A DNA stretch of 64,000 nt from Piper betle (lineage: Eukaryota; Streptophyta; Magnoliopsida; Piperales; Piperaceae), in contig JAURVB010012900.1 in assembly GCA_033002965.1 (NCBI GenBank), positions 1 through 64,000 of the forward strand, read 5' to 3'. A program made the position numbers and the translations under genes. The notes beneath the pieces were generated by a model. The model did not search any database and was not told the origin of the DNA. It saw nothing but the letters and a program-made list of their open reading frames with translations. Each line of letters opens with the position of its first letter. Positions within the stretch are counted from its first letter, which is position 1. Positions 55,528-64,000 of the stretch are shown here, one piece after another.

Positions 55528-57037
55528 TGTAAAGACTGTGAAAAAAATAATAAAATAAAATAAAATAAAATATTCGACTAGGTCTAGGAAGGATCGAACG
55601 TTGGATTATTATTATTATTTATTATTATTATATGATTATTATATGATGATTATATTTTATTCTTTACCCGGTTACCTGGTTGTATATTATTCTCGACCCG
55701 GTTACCCAGTTAAATGGAATACAGGTGCTGGGGTGGTTTCACATACCCTAGCCGTCATTTTCATTTTATATTTCATGAGGAGGCATCTTTCTCATCCCAG
55801 ACGCCTACTCTCATCTTCTTCGCCTCTTCCTTACCGGAGCCGACTTCTTCCTTTCTTGGGTATTCTTCCTATCTTCCTATTCTTAATTTTCATGCATGCA
55901 TATTTTGAAATGATAATAAGTTTGATAATCTTGTGAATTAAAGTATTAATCAATAAGAAATCAAATTAATTTTTACACGATTAAGATTCATCCATGGCCG
56001 ACGAGTTCTTGTTTCGACAAGATTCAATCACAGGCAAACTTCGTCGGGGATCCATTGCAGCAGATGATTGCAAGCCAAGGAAAAAAACCCATGTCCTACC
56101 GGCGAATAGTCCCCTGTGGACTACCTCCTCGCCTATAAAAAGGGCGGCGATCGTTCCAATTTATGGCCGATCTCGCCTGGTCTGACACCAGTCCTGAGGT
56201 AGCGAAGCCTCAAGTGAATTAACATTGTAGCAAGGTGCAAGAGATCAATCAATGGCTGAAGTTGGCACCTTTGATGTATGTATCCATGGAGGTCGGCCTG
56301 GGGTAGCAAATAGCAAAAACAGAAAACAGAGGTGACGGCGATGGGTAAAGAAATCCGGCCATCCTGGGTGGTGATGGGTTCCAATCTAGCCGGGGAAGGT
56401 CGATAGAGGGTCAAGGGTGTTGAGGCGATCACCAATTTGGGTAGCAACGCTCGCCGGCAGTGGAATCGGCAACCAAACGTGTCGCTAGACATGGCGATGC
56501 TAGCATCACGATGGCTGGAAGGTGGCCGGGGTCGACCGGGGTGACATTGCGACGACACGGCGGGGCTGGACAGCGACGATCGAAGGTAGCCGGAGGCAAT
56601 CAGCGGTGACTTGTGAAATGAAAATAATAATAATAATAAATGGGTGAAATGATAATATGGATTATATTGATTTATTTAATTTAATTATGCGGCTTAGTGG
56701 TTTTATTACTAACGCAGAATTGCCTCTGCAGGTGAGTACCTGTGGACTGAAGAATAGAAGTGTGGTTGATGGTTCATTTACCAACCTAGGTATGGTGAAT
56801 CGATAATAAAAAAATTGGACTTCCTTATTATTCTCTTGTGTTATAAATGTGGCTATGGGAAACGGTCCGAGATTGTGGGACGGTTATTTTATATTTTAGA
56901 GAACATGATTTATTGTTATGATTCATATTATATGTTGCGAGACTTATTTACTGTATTTCAATTCATGTTCTGGAATGTTACATTTACATTGCCTATATTT
57001 TTAAGTAACATCCGGTCTGGTTCGGCCTGATCGTTAC
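55528..57037 (+). mobile_element. A3: short A/B-family LTR without body
   Basis: TGTAAAGACTG at 55528 to ...GATCGTTACA at 57037, 1510 bp. Both ends match the A family, with the conserved box at 56708-56738 (tgcctctgcaggtgagtacc). The tandem array is missing and the middle (55990-56600) is a GC-rich C-like stretch instead of the usual 2-kb middle. The flanks (tatag and ttaat) do not form a target duplication, and a minus-strand A-type LTR abuts it at 57038, so recombination is more likely than a simple solo LTR. Confidence 0.7.
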
Positions 57038-58138
57038 ATTAATTATCTAAATTATAATTCACACTTCGCTAATGATATAATAATTTTAAATTTATAAGCA
57101 AGTATTTAATTAATATTATTAGTATATTTTCCCTTGAGATAATAATTACTTAAATACAGTCTTGATAATTTAGTTTACGGTTTTAAATCTTAAGTTAATT
57201 AAGTCGTTTGATTAAATTACTTAAAATAATTTGTATTATCCTAATGTCCCCAATGTCCCTCTTCTCCAATGTCTTCTTCTTCCCCAATGTCCTCTTCTCC
57301 AAACTCCATTCCTGCACCAAAAACTAGACCTATCATTCTTGCCTAGCCTTAAGACCACTTCTTTCTTGTACCTTGCTCCAATTTAAAGGTTCAGCAACCG
57401 CAGGCCGGCCTCAAACAGTAAGGATCATCAACCTTTTGACGTTGCAAGGAGTATGGTTGTTCTCCCCACTTCTGCACGTTGCCGCTATGAATTCTGCGAG
57501 AAGGTGGTCTGTAATGGCCTATGCCTGTGGCAGGAACTACTGTAATAGACCCTTGATCTTGTCAACGAAGAACAATCTGGTGTCTACCCTCTGAATCTTC
57601 CATTACAGCATCAATTTCAGAGGATCGGCATCACCTTTGTCCCCCTTGCAATTCCGCCTAGTAGCAACTATAATTCAGCCACCCATCGGAACCCCAAGAA
57701 CACGGTGAGCCATCCCTTCAACCAAACAACCAAAGAGGTCATTGGGGTTGTGAGGGAATGCCTTGCAACTTGTTTACAGAAGCCCATCCTTGCCAAAAAC
57801 TCAGAGCCGTCGGCCATGGTAGGATTTCCGGTCTCCAGTTTTGTTATTTTCTTTCTTGTTTATTTAAGACATTAATTATCATGTTTATCAGGCTTATTAT
57901 CAATTAAAAGGAAATATGAATGCATGAAAGTTAAGAATAGGGAGATAGGAAGAATACCCGAGCAAGGAAGAAGCCGGCTCCAGTAAAGAAGAGGAGAAGA
58001 AATTGTGAATGACGGCTAGAGTATGTGAAAACACCCCAACACCCATATCTCTTTAACTAGGTAATCGGGTAAATAATAAAATATATTAATTAACCAGTGT
58101 AGGATTAACTGGGAAGAGTATAAAATATAATAATAATG

Positions 58139-58172
<34 letters not shown>

Positions 58173-58232
58173 CCAACATTCGATCCTTCCCAAACAGAGT
58201 CTAATATTTTATTTTATTTCACAGTCTTTGCT
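57038..58232 (-). mobile_element. Element B2, 3' LTR (minus strand), truncated
   Basis: Reverse complement of the A/B LTR from its first base (about 58232, AGCAAAGACTG on -, expected TGTAAAG) into the AT-rich middle, where it is cut at 57038 by A3. A (TAA)n tract is at 58139-58172. Confidence 0.8.
58139..58172. repeat. (TAA)n microsatellite
   Basis: About ten ataata units. The B2 5' LTR has a related but different tract (ataataacaataacaat) at about 62896-62923. Confidence 0.9.
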
Positions 58233-60357
58233 ATCTCCCCAACTTGAAAATATTTCGTTTCCAAAATATCATAACGGGCAACATAACAATCATCAATAAT
58301 TATTTCTTTGGTATCGTTCATGCTACAATGATATGAATCTTATGCCACGAATAGGCTAGCATATTTCCTTGCCATCTCTTATTCAGTCTCCCATGTGGAT
58401 TCCTCTGACCCCTAATTTTTTCACAATACTTTTGCGAAAGTGAATTTCCATCTTCCGAAGTGCCTTTATTTCTCTTGCTAGGATGCGAATCGGCTTTTCC
58501 TCGTAGGTTAAATCTAATTGTAACTCTAAGTCTTCAAAATTTGTGATTGTATCATCCTCATCTTGTACATATTTCTTTAGCATTGACACATGGAAAACAT
58601 TGTATACTCCATCTAGGCTGGGTGGTAATGCTAGTCTATATGCATAATTTCCAACTCGGTCAAAGATTGCAAACGGTCCTATGAATCTTGGCTTCATCTT
58701 CCCGGATGTTCTAAATCTGATCACCCCCTTCCTAGGAGATGCCTTTAGGTACACAAACTCCCCAACTTGGAACTCTAAATCCCTCCTTCGTGTATAAGTA
58801 TAACTCTTCTGTCGATCCTGAGTTGCCTTATGTCGTTGCTGAATGAGTTTTACCTTTTAGTGACTTCCCTCACCATCTCTGGCCCGACTATAATTGCCTC
58901 GGTAGACTCCAACCAACACAATTGAGACCTCTAGGGCCTACCATATAAGGCTTCAAATGGTGTCATCCCTATACTGGCTTGGTAAGAATTATTGTAGGTA
59001 AATTCAGCCAAGGCTAAGTGTTTCTCCCAGTCACCTCCCCAGTCAAGAATGCAAGCTTTTAACAAATCTTCCAAGTTTGAATAGTCTTCTGCTTTGACCA
59101 TCAGTTTGAGATGATATGTTGTACTCAGCTTGATTTGGGTCCCCATGGCTTTTTGGAGAGCTTCCCAGAAATGTCAGGTGAATAGGGGATCTCGGTCGGA
59201 TAGTATCTCCTTTGGAATCCCATGCAACTTGACAATATTGTCGACATATAATCTTGCTAGGTATTCTGTAGTTCTCATTAATTTCGTGGGGATGAAGTGA
59301 GCTACCTTAGTTAGTCGGTCCACAACCACCCATATGGAGTCATGCTTCTTCTAAGTCCTTCGGACCTTTGCAATAAAATCGCATGTGACACTCCCATTTC
59401 GAAGTTGATATTTCTTAAGGTTGCAATAGTCCTCCAGGTAGTTGATTTTGGGCTTTGATCTATTGGCAAGTCTAACACTTGGAGACAAAATCCACAACAT
59501 CCCTTTTCATCCCAATCAGTGACTGCTTTCACTTTTGATGGATCCCTTGCAACTCCAGCATTTGAGATAATATGACCAAGGAAGTTTACCTCCTTCAACA
59601 AGAAATCACACTTTGAGAACTTGGCGAAAGTTGGTGTTCTCTCGAACTTGAAGAGTAACGGATAGGTACTTCACATGCTTCTCTTCATTATTTGAATAGA
59701 CTAGAATGTCGACCACAAACACGATGAAAAACTTGTCCAAGTATGCGTGAAATATTGTGTTCATAAGTGACATAAAGGCCGCTAGTGGTCAAAGCAAAAG
59801 GCATGACAAGAAACTCATCTAGCTCTCTGCCTTCATTGGATCAATCCCTTCAACAAATAGTCAGCTTCATTCTTCCTGAACTTTTCCACACTGTAACGGT
59901 CACTATCATCAATAGCTGGCGGCAACACTTGTCGGACTTCCGATGGCATTGTGTTTGGACGCGCCCCTTGCTCGCCTGGGTCTGCTAACCTTGCCCGCCC
60001 TTAGGCACTTCCCTAACAACCGTCTGGGCTAATTCTAGGACCTGCTGCTGAGTTTGAGGCTTTATTCCCTGCGACCGCTCCGGTAACCGCTGAACAATAT
60101 TTTGAACCACAGAATTTGTATTTTTTAAAGCCTGCACCGGTCCCTATCCGGCCGTCAAAATCTGGGCCAACACATTCTCTGTGTTCCCATCATGGTTCAT
60201 TAATATGTTCTTTCTCAGTTATGACTAAGGTTTATTAGCAAAATAAATTTGTTAATCAATAACATAAAACATTGGTAAAAAATAAGTATTGGACTTTTCA
60301 ACAAGGTACTTGAGTCATAAAGGGTGACCTTGTGGGAAACTGTGCTCTGATACCACC
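58233..60357 (-). pseudogene. Element B2 decayed, deleted gag-pol with primer site and purine tract
   Basis: Minus strand. The primer site (tggtatcagagc, 60355-60344) follows the LTR. Gag lacks its first residues (the ATG region jumps from 'aaccatgatgg' to 'gaacac') and ends near 59822, where it joins the RT at 'gagtttcttgtcatgcc' (about 59815). The RT palm follows in broken form; the thumb region ([25 protein letters not shown]) then jumps at about 59518 to the integrase zinc region, so RNase H is gone. Integrase pieces (59146-58931, [21 protein letters not shown]) and a well-kept C terminus (58754-58383, RFIGPFAIFDRVGNYAYRLALP) remain, with the chromodomain altered near its end. Purine tract aagttggggagat at about 58246-58234. 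Its deletions differ from A/A2. Confidence 0.85.
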
Positions 60358-62992
60358 TGTAATGACCACCCCTGAACCGGACCAGGTCTTATCTAAAAAT
60401 ATAATTGATGTAACAATAACATTCCAGAACATTAATTTAATACTGCAAGTAAGTCTAGAATTTATAACTCATAAAAATAAAACATGTTCTGATAGTATAT
60501 GACAATATATAAAATAACCGTCCCACAGTCGCGGACCGTTTCCCATAGCCAAAATTATAACACAAGAGAATAAAAGGAAGTACAATTATGATTGATTCAC
60601 CATTCCTAGGTTGGTAAAAGAACCACCAATTACACTCTTAATCTGCAGTCCAAAGCTGTTCACCTGCAGAGGCAATTCTGCGTTAGTGATGAAACCACTA
60701 AGCCACATAATTAAATAGAACAAGTTAATATTGTCGCTAATATCGTTTCAAGAGACTTTTAGTTGTTATGAGCCTATGCCAAGCTCGTTATATGCTAGGA
60801 GGGGTGGCCACCCCATCCAGCTCCAATCTCATGCATATGCACACACGCTACGTGGCCCACGGCCTATAGTTACCGATACTTGCAACTGACTCACCCTCTC
60901 GGTATGAAGTGTATAATGAGACTTCTTGCGCCACTGCGCCCTGTCACCCCATCTTGTGCCCAATTGAGTCGACCCCAGTTGCGTTCTAGAGCATGGTGAT
61001 CCGATACTCAAGTCGACCATGACTCTCACATAGTAATTTTAAGGGTGAGGCCCGCAAGTTGGACTGAGTTAATTCCTTGACCCCGGTTGCACTTGGTGCA
61101 TGGTGGTCGAATCTAAGCTTAGGTCGACCAGGGCTGCCAACAAGGGAAAATATAACATTTTAAATAATTATACAGACCTGGATAGTTCGTAAGTGAACCT
61201 GCAACCGTGACCAATGATCCTAATTTGAATGAGAACATAAAATTATAAATAAGTATAATTTTATTCGAGTAGAAATGTATGCAACTAAATGAATAATATA
61301 TATCATTATTAAAATTCGACAATATAAAGCATGCAACCCTCAACAATCTTAAATATTAAATTATTCATGTGACATAATTATTTAAATCCAACTGTACATT
61401 TTAAATTAATTATCTAAATTATAATTCACACTTCACTAATCATATAATAATTATTAATTTATCAACAAGTATTCAATTAAAATTATTAGTATATTTTCTT
61501 TTGAGATGATAATTACTTAATCATGGTCTTGATAATTTAGTTTACGGTTTTTACTCTTTAGTTAATAAAGTCGTTTGATTAAATTACTTAAAATAATTTG
61601 TATTATCATAATTTAAAGATATTATTAATACAATTATTTTAAATTATTCAACTCAATAAAGTTTCGAACTTTATTTATTTTCATTAAGTTATATAGGTTC
61701 AACGCTTGTGATTTTTATCCGATTATAATTTAATAACTCATTTTCTACCTTACAAACTCATTATTAATTTAAATTTTAATATGGTAAAGGTAAAATCTTT
61801 ATTTTATAAATGACTTGTAATCCTCCGATTTATTTTAATCGCTTGTAGTATGTAGATTAATTAACGATTGTTTATCATTACCATATTTTTTATTACTCGT
61901 GGCGATTTCATACAATAATTAATTAGTTTAATAACTTTACCCATAACCCATTAAAATGAATATTTTTAAAGATTTATTATGAGTTAGTATTATTTTTTAA
62001 CTCGAGTCGGTATCGAGTCAACCCATATTTACAAAACTGCCATCTTCTTCGTCCCCAACGTCCTCTTCTCCAAACTCCATCCTTGCACCAAAAACCGAGA
62101 TCTATCCTTCTTCTCCTAGCCTCAAGACCACTTCTTTCTTGAACCTTGTTCCAATTCAAAGGTTCAGCAACCTCAGGCCGGCCAATAGTATGGATCATCC
62201 ACCCTTGGACATTGCAAGGAGTATGGTTGTTCTCCCCACTTTTGCATGTCACAGCCATGAATTCTGGCAAGAAGGTGGTCTGTAGTGGCCTATGCCGGCA
62301 GCAGGAACTGCTGTAATAGACCCTTGATGTTGTCAATAAGAACAACCAGCGTCTACCCTCTGAATCTTCAATTATAGCATCAATTTTAGAGGATCGCCAT
62401 CACCTTTGCCCCCCTTGCAATTCCGCCCAGTATGAGATGTAATTCCGCCACCCATCGGAACCCAGGGACACGGTGAGCTATCCCTTCCACCCAGCAACCA
62501 GAGAGGTCATTGGGGTTATGAGGGAATGCCTTGCAACTTGTTTACAGTCGCCCATCCTTGCCAAAAACTCAGAGCCGTTGGCCATGGTGGGATTTCCAGT
62601 TTCCAATTTTGTTCTTTTCTTTCTTGTTGATTTAAGACTTTAATTCTCATGTTTATCAAGCTTATTATCAATTAAAAAGAAATATGATTTTATGAAAATT
62701 AAGAATATGGAGATAGGAAGAATACCCAAGTAAGGAAGAAGCCAACTCCGGTAAGGAAGAGGAGAAGAAAATGAGAATGACGGTTAGGGCATATGAAAAC
62801 ACCTCAACACCCGTATCTCTTTAACCTAGTAACCGGGTAAATAATAAAATATATTAATTGAACGGGTAGGATTAATTGAGTAGGGTATAAAATATAATAA
62901 TAATAACAATAACAATAACAATAATCCAACATTCGATCCTTCCCAAACCGAATCGAATATTTTATTTTATTTTATTTTTCACCATCTTTATA
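60358..62992 (-). mobile_element. Element B2, 5' LTR (minus strand)
   Basis: On - runs from TATAAAGATGG at 62992 to ...ATTACA at 60358, 2635 bp. The AT-rich middle and GC-richer part follow the B pattern. In place of the 29-bp array it has unrelated sequence (about 60750-61000) with the palindrome ggggtggccacccc (60801-60814). Confidence 0.85.
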
Positions 62993-64000
62993 CAAAACAT
63001 ACATGAAACATTGATTCTATGTTGTTTAACCTTAAACTGTCTCCACCCAGATAAGATCCCAAGCATGGTGTAAGTGCATTGTTTATAGAAGTCAATTATA
63101 ATCAATCATAAGCGAGCACAAACAAGATGAACAATGATCATGATACATGAATTTGTTGATCTTGAAGCAGACCTTGCCTAAAACACTTATCTAACATGAA
63201 GTCTACAAGCCAAAACCTAGGAGAGAAGAGAGAGATCGATAAGAGGGAGAGGGTGTAAAAAAGATGACATCTCCCCATATTCTTGCATCGTTATATACTC
63301 TCGCAGAAATTCTTCTATTCCTTATTTCCCACTCCAGCCTCCTACAATTCTTAATTTAGCTCTAACCACTTAGGCTAGCCAGGTTTCACCCCATGTTCGA
63401 CTCCGTTCCAACCCCTTAGGCAAGATTACAACTTAAATCACTTTCCTCCTAATTGGCGCTACCTTCTAAGCATTGGCTCCACTTAACTAACCTCTGAGGC
63501 TAATTTAAGTGTTTCCACTAATTTAAACTCCCATTCAAAGTAAAATCAACCCTTCCCCAAATTAATAAATATACCACAGAGTATACCACGTTTCAAGTGC
63601 AAAGATAAATTTTAACCGACTTAAAATACTTAAGTATAATATTAATATTGTCTCAAGGAAAAAAGTGTCCATATTTCATATAAAAATACAAATAAGAAAT
63701 CTCGTCATTAAAACACATGACATGTTGATTAAATTTCACACTTGAAAACTTGATTAGTTGTCATGATTTATTGATACGTCCAGGATACATAGGCATATTA
63801 ATTTGGGTGTTAATGTTGTTTTGATTTGTAATACCTGATATTTTTGCCAATATTATGTAGTTTTATTTTTATTTCTCTTGAGTAGGATATAGCTATAGTA
63901 AACTCTTTACTTATAGCATACAATAGTTTTTTTCTATCAGTTAGTATCGACTAATGAAAGACATTTCGAATTCTATAGTTATGTGTTAATTATATCGAGT
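62993..64000 (-). mobile_element. Probable LTR-type flank of a further element
   Basis: No gene. On - a TATA-like 'gagtatataacgatg' (about 63302-63288) is followed by a C-rich leader ('accctctccctcttatcg') and then AT-rich sequence, the usual order of a plant LTR promoter. No LTR end or family match could be established inside the window, so this is only a suggestion. Confidence 0.3.

Noticed and set aside
55994..56185. 63-residue ORF (MADEFLFRQDS...)
   Set aside because: Short, within the A3 LTR middle, no family recognised and no promoter or splice context.
1..64000. Host genes, tRNA or rRNA genes
   Set aside because: No exon chain, tRNA-like hairpin set or rRNA sequence was recognised; the tRNA-like words are retrotransposon primer sites.

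Overview
The window looks like intergenic heterochromatin from a flowering plant. I see no host protein gene, rRNA or tRNA. Almost every base can be assigned to LTR retrotransposons of the Ty3/gypsy superfamily or their debris. Evidence for a plant: plant-type gypsy polyproteins (chromodomain or CRM-like C termini), primer binding sites matching initiator tRNA-Met, 5-bp target duplications, and deep nesting of insertions. I cannot name the species.

Families (my labels). A/B: long-LTR (about 2.6-3 kb) chromodomain gypsy elements, all copies defective; A copies lie on +, B copies on -. F: a sister of A with shorter LTRs (1.6-1.75 kb), nearly complete but broken. H: a CRM-like chromovirus with an intact 1639-residue Gag-Pol. 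D: GC-rich gag-carrying elements with collapsed pol. C, E and G: LTRs or LTR fragments without a recognisable intact body.

Layout: 1-5789 element A (+): 5' LTR, decayed gag-pol, truncated 3' LTR. 5790-14920 element B (-), tail-to-tail with A, its 5' LTR split by a solo C LTR (11214-14021). 14921-23340 end of a chromovirus pol plus E LTR, split by D1 (15252-21032). 23341-35682 element A2 (+), its 3' LTR split by intact H (28461-35188). 35683-37304 C-like fragment. 37305-50840 element F (+), its gag split by D2 (40044-45264, -). 50862-55527 C- and G-type LTR debris. 55528-57037 an A-type LTR. 57038-62992 element B2 (-). 62993-64000 probable LTR flank of another element.

How the parts relate: D1, D2, H, F and the C solo LTR have duplicated 5-bp target sites (exact for D1, D2, H and F; one mismatch for C), so the nesting order is readable. 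H, D1 and D2 look youngest because their LTR pairs are nearly identical by eye. H could supply all retrotransposition enzymes for itself. D1 keeps only an intact gag and would need an enzyme donor. A and A2 share the same two internal deletions, so an already deleted element seems to have been copied. The most unusual observations are the non-autonomous D family, the shared-deletion A lineage, H coding that runs 89 codons into its own 3' LTR behind a probable leader intron, and a site in the A/F LTRs that holds unrelated tandem arrays in different subfamilies next to a conserved splice-site-like box.
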